DNA of 64,000 bases. Origin: Astrocystis sublimbata (lineage: Eukaryota; Ascomycota; Sordariomycetes; Xylariales; Xylariaceae). The stretch lies in the NCBI GenBank assembly GCA_022453515.1, contig JAJNNY010000031.1:310001-374000 (forward strand), in the 5' to 3' direction. The position numbers and the translations under genes were made by a program. The notes under the pieces are model-generated. The model did no database searches and had not been told where the DNA came from. It saw only the letters and a program-made list of their open reading frames with translations. Below, piece after piece: positions 1 through 11,386 of this stretch; within the stretch, counting starts at the first letter, position 1, and each line of letters begins with the position of its first letter.

Positions 1-622
1 TTTCTCGCACTGAAGCTCATGTGAATATCGAATTTGTTACCAAGAATGGAAGACATGCGCAGTACCATGAGGTGTGGAGTTTGTTCATCCGCAGACGTGG
101 TCACCTTCTTCTCGACATAAGACAAGCAGGAAACAACCTGAAATGAAGACACGAGTGTAGCGTATTCAGGCCTATAACGTAATCATATTTGCACTCAGAG
201 TGACTTGCCGGCATTAACGCCGACGAAGTCTGTCGGGCGGTCTGTGATCATGTTTGCGGGAATTGGACTTATTGAGTAGCGAATCCAAAAGAATGCTCCC
301 TTGATATGAAATAGATGTGACAAGAGTGTAGCAACTCATGTGAGAAAAATTCGAGCACCGAAGTTGCTCGTGTCTCTCACAAGTCCATCTCACCAGGGAT
401 TACAGTCCGCCTTACACGACCGAGCATACACACCTACATAAAAGCTGCCAGATCACAAAACAAAAGCAGCAGCATCACACGAACGAGAAGACACAGAAAT
501 ATATATAGACATCTTTCATGTCCCCATCCCACTTAATTGTATTGGTATCCCATCTCGTATCTCGACGAGGTTACAAAAAGTGTACAAGAACCTATCATAT
601 CTCGCTGACTGCTTTGTTAATC
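1..622. other. intergenic, nothing recognised
   Basis: No convincing reading frame, RNA gene or repeat is visible. The right end holds the 3' flank of the minus-strand MCM10 gene, whose stop codon lies at 623-625. Confidence 0.5.
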
Positions 623-3209
623 TCAATCAAGGATAACCAGCTCATCGTCGTCGTCCAAGAACACCATTCCGCGGCTCTTTCCAGCCGTTCCTCTACCACT
701 AGCCAGCTCATTGCCCAGGCTCTCCCTCCCAGCCTCACGTATCCCATTCTCAGTCACGAACCGCGTCTTCTTACGCGCGGGAGACCGATTCCGATCCTTC
801 CCCGACTCGTCCATCTCGCTGCTATCCGCAGCCGACGACCCGTTGTTCCTGCGGAACCTCTCCCCGTCCTTCATGCGCGCCAGTTTGTCCTTCAACCCAC
901 CGCCCCAGCCCAGTGCCGTCAAAGGCGAGTTATTGCTGTTGCTTCCTAGCAAGCTCGAGTTACGGCTGGACAGGGCGCTCTCCACGCGCTTTCGCTTGAC
1001 GGGGCTGAGGTGGACTTTAGTATTCCGGTCTCCGATCAGACCGAGGCTCTTCGCGTCTCTCGGCTCTTCAGTCGAGGGCATCGAGCCTATGGTTGTGAAC
1101 GAAGAACGGGTGGATCCAGAGCGAGTCAACGTGCTGGTAGAAGTGGTAGTAGTAGCAGAGCGCTGGGCATATTCCTTCCCAGCGCCGCTTCCGAACTCGC
1201 CCAGCTTTTTCAGGAGGTCGCGCTCCTTCTCCTCCGTCGCGAGGCGTCGTCGCAGCGCCTCACTGCGTTCGATGGTGCCCGTCACGCGGCCATGGTCGCC
1301 GCCGAGGATCTCGTTGTCGAGCTTGCTGGCGGCCGTGGGGCGGTGCATGAACCACGCGCTCTGCGCCTCGCGATCGTAGTTGCCGCGCTTCTTCTTGCCT
1401 GGGTCGTTGGCGTGCTCCTCCCAGTCGTGCAGACGGCGCGAGTTGCCTCGCTTGGGACCGAGGCCTGTGTCAAAGGCGTTGACGTCCTGCCGGGCGAGGC
1501 GCTTCTTGGATAGCGCGAGGTTCATGTGGAACTCGCAAAACTCGGTACGCTTGCAGTTGACCCAGCTGCTGCAGAGCGACCCGTCTTTCTTGACGCTCTT
1601 GCAGAAGCCGAGATCGCGCGCTGTGCCGACCTCCAAGATGGTGTCGTCCCCGCTGTTGATTACGAGGCTGAAGCGCCCTGTGTCCGTCCTGTTAGGCGGC
1701 GGGGGCATAATGGTCGGGTTGAGGATGGCGATGAGCGTGCCCGGCGTCAGTTTCCAGTAGCGCTCGAAGCCGGTGTTGAAGAGAAACAGTTCGATTTCCC
1801 ATTTCAAGTCCACCAGTGTAATAACCATGAATTTCGCTCTGGTTGTATCAGCTTCTTTCTTTTCTTTCACGTTGCTGCCGTTATTTTTATGTGTTCTTGG
1901 ATCGGATTTAGAGGCAAGGATTCCAAAAACGACGATGTCCTGCTCAACATCAGGTAACTGGAAACTCGGTGCCTTGACCTGCTTTAACAAATCTGGGATG
2001 TTGTATGTCTTCTTGCCGGACAGGTTTCGGGTTAATGTCGAATGTGGGATGATTCGTTTCTTTAGATGTATGCTGGAGTATGGTTCGAAGCCTGATGCCT
2101 CTTCTTCAGGCACCTCAGAAGGGTCAACTTTCTGCTTGGGCACATATATTCTCTTCCGCTGGGTGAATATTTCGCCCTCGCCGCCTTCTTGTTCCATTTC
2201 CTCGTGCATCTGCTGCCGGTGTTGTGGCACAGCGTTACTTCTCCTTATACGACTACCGGCCATGACTTCGTTTCTACTGTATTCTTCCTCTTGTGCTGGC
2301 ATTTCGGGCAGCTCTGTCGCATTCTGTTTGAGTTCTTCCATTTCCTGTTTGCCGAGCTGGAAGGCCTTGGTCCTGACCTGCTGTATCCTCTCTTGTCGAT
2401 CCTGTCGGGTCCTCTCATCGGTTCGGGCAGCTGCCAAGCGTTCGCTGAAGCTCTTTGGTCTCTCCTGAGCTGGTGGCTGACGTGTAGTGCCCGTTGCCGA
2501 TATCGTATTCGCTCTTCGAAGGTAACCGCCCGAAGCGCCTCTATCGGTATCTGGTGTATTCTTGTGGCTTGGTGCGCGTTTCAGAGAGACATCTTTGGCT
2601 TTAAGCCCTTTGTCGATGCCCAATCGTACCCTACTGGGTGACGTCGCTTCCTGTGTCGCCTGCATCCTTTTGACAGGGGACGCAGGAACTTCGAACTTGA
2701 ATTGTGACTGTGTTGGGGGTTGTGTAAAGCCATCAGCCCGGGACTGGGCTCGATTTGAGGGCGCGGCATCTGCTATTGGCCTTGATTCAGGCCTTGTACT
2801 TGTGGTGTTTATGTCGGGTTCTTGTGTTCTTTTCGTCTTAGCCGCCTGCAGCTTTTTCAGCCTTAGCTTCGCTTGTATTGCCGCCAACTTTAGTTCGAGC
2901 GTTTCCTCGTCCTCCTCGCCGTCCAGATCCAGATCCATCCCTTCATCTTCGCGGTCTGTCTGCCGTGACCGGTACGAGCCGGTGCGGCCAGGTGTGTGCC
3001 TCGAGGCTCGCTTGGAAGGGGATGGGGAGGGCGAAGTCCGATCGGCGAGGCGGCGGAGTTTCTCACGTCCGCTCGGGGTGCTCAGGAGGACATCGTGAGG
3101 CGAACGAGGCGGCCATTGTCGCTCCGACTCTGCTGTTTGTCCTGTCATACGATCAGTGAATCTGGTCAAACAGCGAAGTGATGAGTGTGGGCAACATACT
3201 GGGCGGCAT
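623..3209 (-). CDS. MCM10: DNA replication protein Mcm10
   Basis: Mcm10 links the CMG helicase to DNA polymerase alpha and single-stranded DNA at origins and forks in the nucleus. The visible protein has a long Ser/Arg-rich, low-complexity N-terminal half. Then comes the conserved OB-fold (VVFGILASKSDP through LTPGTLIAILNP), followed by the Mcm10 zinc finger of CCCH type, with GFCKSVKKDGSLCSSW and then NCKRTEFCEFHM. The C-terminus is basic and ends in an acidic DDDDELVILD tail. The start is ambiguous. One ATG sits at 3148 in the main exon. I prefer a 10-nt first exon at 3209-3200 (encoding MPP plus one base), a 58-nt intron 3199-3142 with a perfect GTATGT donor and CAG acceptor, then exon 3141-623, giving 842 residues. 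Both models are in frame and differ only at the extreme N-terminus. No frame breaks were seen. Confidence 0.93.
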
Positions 3210-4299
3210 CGAATCACTCGTTGGTTGGACACAACGTCCGTCTCTGTACGATGCGAAGCCAGCCTCAAACAGTGGACATACCCTTCGGGCAATGTCTAGT
3301 CAAACTTATGTGGCATGTGTTGATATTGAAGTATTGTCGGCTGCAGCAGTGACACAATGTATTGGTAAAGGATTCTGCGTCAGTAGATGAGGGCGGCAGA
3401 TAGACTGCATTCGTGACCGGGTCACAGGTGCAAACGGCTCGTGTGCGATCTTCAGGTCGCTAGTTTCGTCTCAAATCTTGCTCAGCCGCAACTTGATACC
3501 TAGCTGTCAGACTTCTGTGCTGGAGTGCTCTTGCCCAATGTGGGTAGTCCGGTCTGCTGGTATCGGGCGCCAACGACGTGTGGTATGGGTTGTTGTGTTG
3601 TAAGTATGCGTACAAGGGCCAAGCCTGCCATGTGTCGAGGGTCCACCCGATTGGCGCTGGGCTTGAGGGGTGACGCGCTTTTGGACCAGATCTCCCGCTG
3701 TAATTAACGCGTCCTATTCAATTCGACCTATTAAACTTGCAGCACGTACGCGCGGGGCTATACCAAAATGGGTAGGCGCACAGCGGCTAGCAGGGGGTTT
3801 GGTTACTGAAACGGCTAAGCTTACCACCAGTAGACGCCGTCAGTATTAACAAACGAAACAGTACTTACGGCATGGTAATCGTAACTACAATCAAATAGAA
3901 GATGTTGCTCTGCGAACGTATCCAGGGAGCGCATGTCATTTTGGCTAGGAAGATTGTCAGGATACGAAGTCACCTATAGACAGAGATCTTACCGTTACGG
4001 CGCAATATGTTAAAAGTTCGGCGAGTTTCAAGCTCCCGACCTGAGCCAAGTAAGGCTAAGGCTTAGCGTTAGAGGCATATAGGTAGTTACCGAGGCGTAT
4101 CCCTGACTTTGGAATTCGCGTTCTCAAAGTAAATGTCAATACAGGTCAGTATACCCATGACGAAGCACGCATTAGTACAACTTTCACAATCTAGAATTGT
4201 AACTACTGAGGCCGTGTGACGAGCTGGAACTTTGCGCTCTTAAGTCGCTTTTATTACTTGGCTTCCATAGCACTGATTTGGTGCAGGCCATCAAACACA
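3210..4299. other. intergenic between MCM10 and RNH202
   Basis: This is the divergent upstream region shared by the minus-strand MCM10 and plus-strand RNH202 genes, so it should hold both promoters. Only short open frames with no family resemblance occur. I could not recognise any specific element. Confidence 0.4.
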
Positions 4300-5688
4300 A
4301 TGGCGCGCACGAGGGCGTCCAATGGCACCGAGACCTCGAAAACAGACAACCCAACAACGACAACTACAACATCAAAATCGAGATACACACTCCCACCACC
4401 GTCCGACAACCCTCCCAAGATCTTCATCCTCCCCAAGAAAGCCACCGACAAAGCCCGCATCGTACTGCTACTCCACCCCCGCTACGCGAAGCCCACGCGG
4501 TACCTGGTGTGTCCCGAGACGGGATTCTACGAGTTCACGCGCATCGCAGCGCCCAAGAGCACGCCGCGCAGCTGGCTGATCCAGACCGACGGCCATGCGT
4601 CCTCCACAGAAAAGAAGGGCAAGGATGGGGCGAACTTCGGCACCTACGTGACGAGCGGCGCCGAGCTCTTCGTCGCAACCCCCGTCGACCCCCTATTCCT
4701 CATCCTGCCGACGCTGATCGACCCCTCGAGCAAGTCGGAGCGCAGCAGGTATATCTCGAGCGACGACCACTTCGACCGCATACAGGAGGCGTCGCCGCAT
4801 CTGTGGGAGGTCATGCGCTGGGGCGAGGGGGCGGTGCGCGGCCTGCTCGAGGCGCGTCTGGGCGCCGTGTGCGACACGGTAGAGGTCGGCGACGAGCAGA
4901 TGTTCAGGTTCAGCGAGGAGAAGCTCCTGCGCGAGGTGCTGGGCAAGGCGCGCCGGATGAGCACCAAGCCATTGCCGCGCAGCATGGAGGAGAAGTTCGT
5001 TGTGAAGCCGCTTGAGGCGCCGGTTTTAGGGGTGAAGAGGGTGGCTACTGTTACGGTCACGACTACAACTACCACAACTACGCTTAAGGACGAGGAGACG
5101 TCGACAGAGCCAGCACAAGATGAGTCTCAGATCGAAAGTGTCGAAAGCCAGACCTCCGAGTCAGTAGTAGACAGCAGCACGAGTTTCGCCTCTGAGGCTT
5201 CAACGGCTGCAACATCAATCACACCCACGCAAACACCCACACCCACGCAAGGCGACGAAGACAGCGCCGCGCTAGCCGAAGCTCTGCGCCCCGCCATGGT
5301 CGCCTCGGCCGAGGTTCTTGCGCTGCAGCGGCTGCGGACAGCCTTCAACTTCCTCTGCTCGAGCTACATCCCCGCTGCCCTCGTCACCTTGCTCCGGGCC
5401 AGGCTGTCGTCGCAACCCGAAGCGGTCGACTTCGCGCCCCTGGACGCCTACATGTCGGAGCTGAGCCGACTGAAGCAGGAGGCGGCGGCGTCGCGCTCGG
5501 CGGGCGACTACGCGCGTAAGCGGGTGCTCGACGACGAGGAGGTCGAGGAGCGCGCTGAGAAGAAGCGGAAAAAGGAAGAGGATGACAAGCGGAAGAAGGC
5601 GGGTGAGTCGCGCGGCGTCAAGAATCTCAAGAAGGTGAATACCACCGGGATGAAGAAGATGAGCGACTTCTTCAAGAAGAAGGCGTGA
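4300..5688 (+). CDS. RNH202: ribonuclease H2 subunit B (Rnh202/Ydr279 family)
   Basis: This is a non-catalytic subunit of the trimeric RNase H2, which removes ribonucleotides from DNA and degrades RNA:DNA hybrids in the nucleus. After a Thr-rich leader, the N-terminal beta-barrel region typical of subunit B is visible (PPKIFILPKKATDKARIVLL, then TRYLVCPETGFYEFTRIAAP and PRSWLIQ). A helical block around DHFDRIQEASPHLWEVMRWG is followed by a Ser/Thr-rich linker and a second helical block (LQRLRTAFNFLCSSYIPAAL). A basic tail ends in MKKMSDFFKKK, a PIP-box-like sequence that would bind PCNA, as known for this subunit in other eukaryotes. The open frame extends upstream to 4216, but the first ATG giving a family-like start (MARTRAS) is at 4300. 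That makes 462 residues in one exon. Confidence 0.9.
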   Translation: MARTRASNGTETSKTDNPTTTTTTSKSRYTLPPPSDNPPKIFILPKKATDKARIVLLLHPRYAKPTRYLVCPETGFYEFTRIAAPKSTPRSWLIQTDGHASSTEKKGKDGANFGTYVTSGAELFVATPVDPLFLILPTLIDPSSKSERSRYISSDDHFDRIQEASPHLWEVMRWGEGAVRGLLEARLGAVCDTVEVGDEQMFRFSEEKLLREVLGKARRMSTKPLPRSMEEKFVVKPLEAPVLGVKRVATVTVTTTTTTTTLKDEETSTEPAQDESQIESVESQTSESVVDSSTSFASEASTAATSITPTQTPTPTQGDEDSAALAEALRPAMVASAEVLALQRLRTAFNFLCSSYIPAALVTLLRARLSSQPEAVDFAPLDAYMSELSRLKQEAAASRSAGDYARKRVLDDEEVEERAEKKRKKEEDDKRKKAGESRGVKNLKKVNTTGMKKMSDFFKKKA

Positions 5689-6021
5689 TGTGATGTAGGT
5701 AGGTAGACAGTTATCGGAGAGCAGCTGTCTTGTTTGTTGACGGCGGGTCTAGGTGTGTACACTAGTATTGAGCGAACTGGTGTTGGGATTGTGATTGGGA
5801 TTGGACATCATCATACCTGGACTAGATAGATAGATGTCTTGGGCCGGGTATCTTTACACGTAGCTGGCCTTCTTGCGCCTAGGTCTAGCTGGCTGCCCGT
5901 GTATATGGGTCTTATGGCGTACTCGCTGTACGAGTGTCGAGGCGTTGAATATGTACAACACATTACCAAGCCTAGTGTTGGTATCATCTATTTTGATTTC
6001 TTTTTTTGCCCCCTTCACTTC
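5689..6021. other. convergent intergenic, nothing recognised
   Basis: Shared 3' flank of RNH202 (+) and DUO1 (-). No gene, RNA or repeat was seen. Confidence 0.4.
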
Positions 6022-6974
6022 TCAAGATCCTCGGGCACCCCTCGACCCCGCTCGTAAGAACGCCCTCCCAATCTTCGAGCCGCCCCTAGCGCTCGAAGAA
6101 ACACTGGAGGACGTCGTATCTGCCGACGGACCGCCCTGTCCCGAAGGCGATCTCGTAGTCCCTATGCCTCTTCCGCGCGACATTGCCCTTGTCGTGCCCC
6201 TTGTCCCTCGGGTGCTACCCGCCCTTCCTCTAGTTGCGCCAGAGGTAGCCGCCGAGCTACTATTAGCAGCCTCGCGCTGCCTCTGCTGCTCCTCGGCGCG
6301 ACGTCGGACCTCGGCACGCCGCCTCTCCTCCTCAGCTGCCCTGCGCTCAGCCGCGGCGGTTTTGGCGGCGGCCTCGCTTTCGATGTCGGCCAGGTCCTGC
6401 GACGCGCCCTTCCAGGACGGGTTCAGGAGCAGCCGCTGGTTATGCTCGGTCTGCGACAGGATGCGCGTCCAGGTGTTCAGGAGGGTGGAGGCGGTGTTGA
6501 CGGTGTTGGAAACGGTCTACGAGGTTGAAGCGGCGGTTAGCAGTTATGTCATGAACGCCTCGTGCTCCATGTTTTACTTTTCTCATTGGGGTGGCTTGGG
6601 ATGAAAAGGTGTGACGCGTGGTTTCGTGTGACATATGCATGCACTATAACTGCCCATCGGCAGTGAGGCTCACAGAATGTGATGAGATGAAAATAGAGAT
6701 ATATATGTTTGGGGGCTGTACGTACATGCATATTCCCTTTCGCCCTCTCCAGTGTCCCGAGCACACCCTCGATCAGCTCGTTGATGTTTCGGACCCCCTC
6801 CAGTTCCCGCTGCAGGGCGGCCTCGCGCGCATCTTCAGGATCTTCATATCGGTTGTGTTGGTTGGACGGGGTCTTGGGCCGGTCGGGTTGCTGCGTCTTG
6901 GGGGCTTTTGTATCAGAAGGAGAGGCGGACAGATTCTCGTGATCCGAGTCGTCGCCGTCTTCGTAGTTGGCCAT
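6022..6974 (-). CDS. DUO1: DASH/Dam1 complex subunit Duo1
   Basis: Duo1 is a subunit of the fungal DASH (Dam1) ring complex, which couples kinetochores to spindle microtubules. The model has two exons: 6974-6726 and 6516-6022 (stop 6024-6022), with an intron at 6725-6517 (GTACGT donor, GCTAAC branch site, TAG acceptor, phase 0). The product is 247 residues. The family core spans the splice: NINELIEGVLGTLERAKGNM, then TVNTASTLLNTWTRILSQTE. A heptad-like Ala/Glu/Arg-rich coiled coil follows (AAAERRAAEEERRRAEVRRR), and the tail is Gly/Ser/Arg-rich and probably disordered. The start used is the ATG of MANYEDGDDSDH; an in-frame ATG 12 codons upstream is also possible. Length and layout fit Duo1 of filamentous fungi. 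Confidence 0.88.
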
Positions 6975-8841
6975 GGTGTTGGTAGCCTTGGTAGCCTTAC
7001 CCGAACACACAATGCCGGTAGCGAACCAGGTAGGGGTCCCCTAGGATTGAGCCAGATGGGATAGAGAGACCCAACGGAACGAACGTGGCTTGCTTCAGAT
7101 CGAAGATCGAGAGCGCCTGGGGTAACGGTAGTGCTGGTTGCTGGTGGGGGGCTAATACCGAAGTGGTGGGCTGTCCACGAGAAACATTAAGGGTCAGGTC
7201 AAAGTAGTATTCCGGTGACGTAGTTAATGGTGGTCTATCTATCATGCATCAGCTTTCACTACATAAGTACTACTAGGTAGGTATCAAGATAGTATCTACA
7301 GCCCGGGTGAGTTCAAGCAGCATACCTTATGTACTATGAATATGTACTACAATACCTACCGTAAGCCACTGTTCAGTATAGCCCTGAGGTAGGTCCTGTG
7401 GTGTTGATGCAGATTAGGTGTTGTGTGTGCGGGGGATGACTGGTATTGGGCTTGATCAGCCAATTAGAGTGCAGCCTGTGAGAGAGAGACCTGGTGTAAC
7501 GCGTAGTGACTGGAAGAGCGCGTTCCGCGTAAAGTGGGCGGCGAGAGGGGCAAGGGTAAGCGGGCGCCTGCGTGTTACCCTGAATAAATAAATGCAGGGG
7601 GGCATGGGATGGTACGTACCTTCTTTCATCATCCTCATTCCAGGCGAGGTGCCCAACAAAATAGATGAGACGCTTTTAGGTAACTCGAAGGCTTGCTCCA
7701 CACCACTGTCGATCACTAAGAGTACCCAAAAGCATCTCATCTATTTTGTTGTGCACCTCGCCAGGTACCAGAGCCAAGGGCGCATGTTCCATTAGGGTCC
7801 ACTCTTGCTTGGAATGCCGAATATGGAGGGGCATAGAGCTGGGTAACAACACCACGTTTCTTTGTGGCCAAGGATATGATCTCGATCTTCAATATGAGTG
7901 AGTTGGGGGTGGTGCATCCTTATGCTTGAATTGCTTTGAAGGACCTCTCGCGGCAAGAATGCAGTTTAAAGGGGAGGTTGGGTGAAGTTATTGCTGCTTC
8001 ATTGAATGATCTCACTGTACGGGTAACGTAGGTTACTGTATGGGGTCCCAAGATTAGGTACATTAGGTATGTACCCACGCTAGCGCGGAATACCTCCCGG
8101 CACAGTACAGGGAGAGGGCGCGTGCATGGAGCTGCGCTGTTCGGTGACTTGGACGTGCCCCAGCCACTCGCTTTGCCCCGTTTCCTATACTTCTGCACCT
8201 CCCAGCCTCCCTGAAAATCCCCCAACATCTTACCGCATCGTCTTGAACTCATTGCCCGGTCGATTGTTGTTTTGGCCCAAACATCAAACATCGCCAACAT
8301 CATCGTCTTCACCATCATCCAGCTCCAACTCGCTTACTGTGTAGTGAGGTGCACTTGGTCTGGGCTCTTGTAATTAGGTCATCGTCTTTCAAGTATCAAA
8401 TACTCGATAGATTAGGTCCTCATTCAATAGTCTGACACGGTCTTCATTGATCGCATCCATCATACATCATTGTCTTGATAAACCTCTGTTCAACTTATAC
8501 TTTGCCATAAAGCCCCTCAACTATAAGTCGCTCAGCTCATAAACTTCAACGTAATCGAGAGACTTGGCCACCGACTCGATCGACAGTGGTGGATGCTGCA
8601 ACCCGAATGAATAAGGACGACGAAGCTTCCAACTCCTCTTGCTGTTGGTTTCCACTGGCACCTCAAACATTGCTTCCGGTATTGAATTAGCGTGCGGTTC
8701 GGCGCGTGATCTGTATCAGAACAAACGGAGACGGAGAGTTGTTCTTGATTCACTTGAAGTGGTAGACGTAGGCGGTGCATAAGTAGGGGCGAGTTTCCAA
8801 TTGAGACGCGGTCCCCTCGGCAGGTCGCCCACGCAACCAAC
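6975..8841. other. long intergenic region with a hairpin
   Basis: Divergent region between DUO1 (-) and the gene starting at 8842 (+). Apart from the inverted repeat at 7640-7765 (listed separately), only short frames without family resemblance occur. The stretch 8100-8841 has a pyrimidine-rich plus strand and probably forms the 5' leader of the downstream gene. Confidence 0.4.
7640..7765. repeat. imperfect inverted repeat (long hairpin)
   Basis: The left arm, about 7640-7686, and the right arm, about 7720-7765, are near-perfect reverse complements over some 45 nt. They contain the shared core CAACAAAATAGATGAGA and a GGCGAGGTGC end, with a loop of about 33 nt. I count roughly five mismatches or gaps across the arms. 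The structure sits in a non-coding stretch. It could be a MITE-like foldback remnant or the stem of a small-RNA precursor (milRNA-like). No flanking target-site duplication was obvious. Confidence 0.75.
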
Positions 8842-10229
8842 ATGGCGCCCACACTCTTCGCAACAACGCCCTCACCACCCGGCAGCGTGCGTACGCCCGG
8901 AACCCCCAAACACGGCTACAGTGACTCGTGGGAACCCTACCACTCCCCTCGCAAGTCCGCCCGCATCTCTGCCAAACAAGACTCCAGCACCAACGCCAAC
9001 CGCAACCGCAACTGCACACCCTCTCCCCGTTCTTCACATCAATCCAGCCGCTCACCTACGAAGTCTGCCTTTTCGACCCCAGCTGCCTCGCCTATAAAGA
9101 AGCGCCTTCCCAAGATGGATTCTGTTCGCCGTGCATCCGGCAACTTGACTTCGCACGGCACAGCCAATGCTGCCACCTCCCTGGGTATCAACAGCGCCAA
9201 ATCACAGCCAAAGTCAAGTTCCGCTTCTCGTGCTGCTGGCGACCTTCTCACTCCTGCGAAGACCCCGCACAAGCAACCCAACACCACGACTGAAGCCGCC
9301 TCCCGCGCCATGGCACGCAGACTCTTCGCACCCGAGGACGACATGATGCCTACTCCTAGAAAGAGAGCCAAGGTCTACTCTGGCCTCACCCTCGACAGTT
9401 TCAGAGCCGAGGACGTGGAGGAAGAGATCGAGATTTTCACCGACACCCGCGATCACTTGCCCCAGGTAGATGCAACCACCGATAACCCTTTCTACGGCGA
9501 CCGCGTCATCGCTGAGCCGTCTAAGCGACGAAGCAAGCGCAAGGCCGTCATTGTCCCCGGTGAAGGCAGGCACACGGTCGAGGACACCGTGAAACGTGAT
9601 GATGGAGTGCTCGTTGTATTGTAAGTTTTAAGCCAATCGCTCTATTTGAGCCTGCCTGTATTACCAGATGCTAACGAGCGTGATGTTACAGCCGAGGAAA
9701 GAAGATTTTCCGCAAGTTCTCGGACGGCATCGATGCCGACCTCGATAGCCAGGAGGAAGACGAAATCTCGGAGCTGGAGCAGCACAGTCAAGCTACTCCA
9801 CGCCGCCGCCCGATGACTCGCTCATCAATCAAACCTCGCTTACTGTTTCCACCGAAGGCGAAGGGCAAGGAAGTTGCCGCTGGTACCATTGAGGACGAAG
9901 AGGCTGATACCGACATTGAGGATCATGTCTTGCACCCGGACGCCGAGGACGTCGAACCTGAGATGCCCGCAACCCCCGTCCAGCCCACTAAAGGCAAGGT
10001 CGAGACGCCTGAAGCTCCCCGTTTTGCGCCAGCTTCTCCCCCCAGCACGGGAAGAGCTACTCGATCATCAGATAAACTACGTACAAATGACACCCCGATG
10101 AAGGCTGCTAGAGTTTCGAGCCCTTTCGATGGCTGGCGACGCTCCAAGCGGCATGCTGCACCCCAAGGCTCGAAGCGAGAGGGGGACTTCCTCGCCCAGC
10201 CTCCGTCTAGCAAACGTCAGCGTGCTTAG
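8842..10229 (+). CDS. conserved Ser/Pro-rich nuclear-type protein, unknown function
   Basis: I do not recognise a named gene. Two exons, 8842-9620 and 9692-10229, are joined across a 71-nt intron (GTAAGT donor, GCTAACG branch site, ACAG acceptor), giving 438 residues. The N-terminal third is low-complexity and contains many SP and TP sites (GSVRTPGTP, RSPTKSAF, TPAASPIKK, LLTPAKTPHK), consistent with CDK phosphorylation. A more conserved-looking centre follows: ARRLFAPEDD, TPRKRAKVYSGLTLDSF, EIEIFTDTRDHLP and DNPFYG. The splice joins DGVLVVF to RGKKIFRKF. Basic clusters (SKRRSKRKA and the C-terminal SSKRQRA) look like nuclear localisation signals. The overall pattern resembles fungal cell-cycle or transcriptional regulators, but this is inference only. 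Confidence 0.75.
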
Positions 10230-11386
10230 ATTGCAGCGATGGAGGAAGAAGACTGGGTTTCATATCTTTTTTACAGCCCCGTATTCTGAGGATGAGAAGT
10301 TTGTTCGATATTCTTTGTTTGTATTAGTGATTGGGAAGAGACCCGAGAATGGTCCTTGGTATGCGGGCAAAATGAAAAGGGAAGGGGCTTGGCTTCAGCA
10401 AAGGGTGTTTGGCGTCTAGTACCTAGTGTCACAAATGTGACCCAACGGAAGGAAACTGAAGCGGTTCAGATTGAACGTTGGCAAATCAATGAGCGTTGCC
10501 CCCTGTGTATTTGGAGCGGACTCTGGTTGCCTCCCTAGATAGACAACACGAAGTGGTGATAATGGCACTTTAGCATAGCAATACCATGACCTAATTATAT
10601 TCTCCTGTTCGTGCTATTGTGAAAAAGTTGTATTTGCCAGCGTCACCCCATCTACGCTATACATCGTGACTGATGACCCTGCTTCTTCGGTTCAGGGTTT
10701 GTTTACTACTTCGTACATATGCGACCTGACTACACTCAGAATGTTGAGTGATATAGGAATGCGTAGTAGCTATACATCGTGAGCAATACTAAGCGTTCGA
10801 TTAGATGTTACCATACTCAGGTCGTTGAGCCGTCACATTCGCTCTTGCCGTACAATTTCCCGAGATTTAGTCAGTTCCTCGATGATATGATGGTAGGCGC
10901 CTACCGGGCAGGTAGTTCACCTTCCGTACTTACCTTAGGTAATCATAGTCTACAACTCACGTCACTTCCCAACTGGATTTCGAGATGCCCCGCCCCCACC
11001 ACGTAGACTTGCCATACACCAATAGTCCAATAGTCTAAGCTCCGCAAATCGCACCTTCGGACCACTTCCTGACAACATTTGGAAGACCTCAGGCCTACCT
11101 AACGAAGCTACATCAGCAACACATTAATTTGGGCCCTAACTTGGAAGATTCATAACGCGTTTATACGGTCATCGGCGTATCGATAACCGCCCCATCAACT
11201 TCGGACTCTCCCGATCACCTATTTGCCACCAATTGGTAGACATCCCCAAGCAACATCAATCAGCTACGGTACTCACTGCATAGTGCTATCGAGGTTGCTA
11301 CTTTTCTGTAGTACACGATTGCTAGCTCCTTGAGCTCCCCAACCTTTCCCGGCTCCTTTCGTGCAACATCAAGTCAGACCAGGAAC
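10230..11386. other. intergenic, nothing recognised
   Basis: 3' flank of the preceding gene and 5' flank of PBY1. No coding, RNA or repeat signal that I can support. Confidence 0.4.

Noticed and set aside
711..1379. Plus-strand frames over MCM10
   Set aside because: Mirror frames of the GC-rich MCM10 coding strand; no independent motif.
4644..5075. Antisense frame in RNH202
   Set aside because: Shadow of the well-supported RNH202 coding frame.
7592..7795. Short plus-strand frame across the hairpin
   Set aside because: The frame is produced by the inverted repeat itself and has no protein-like features.
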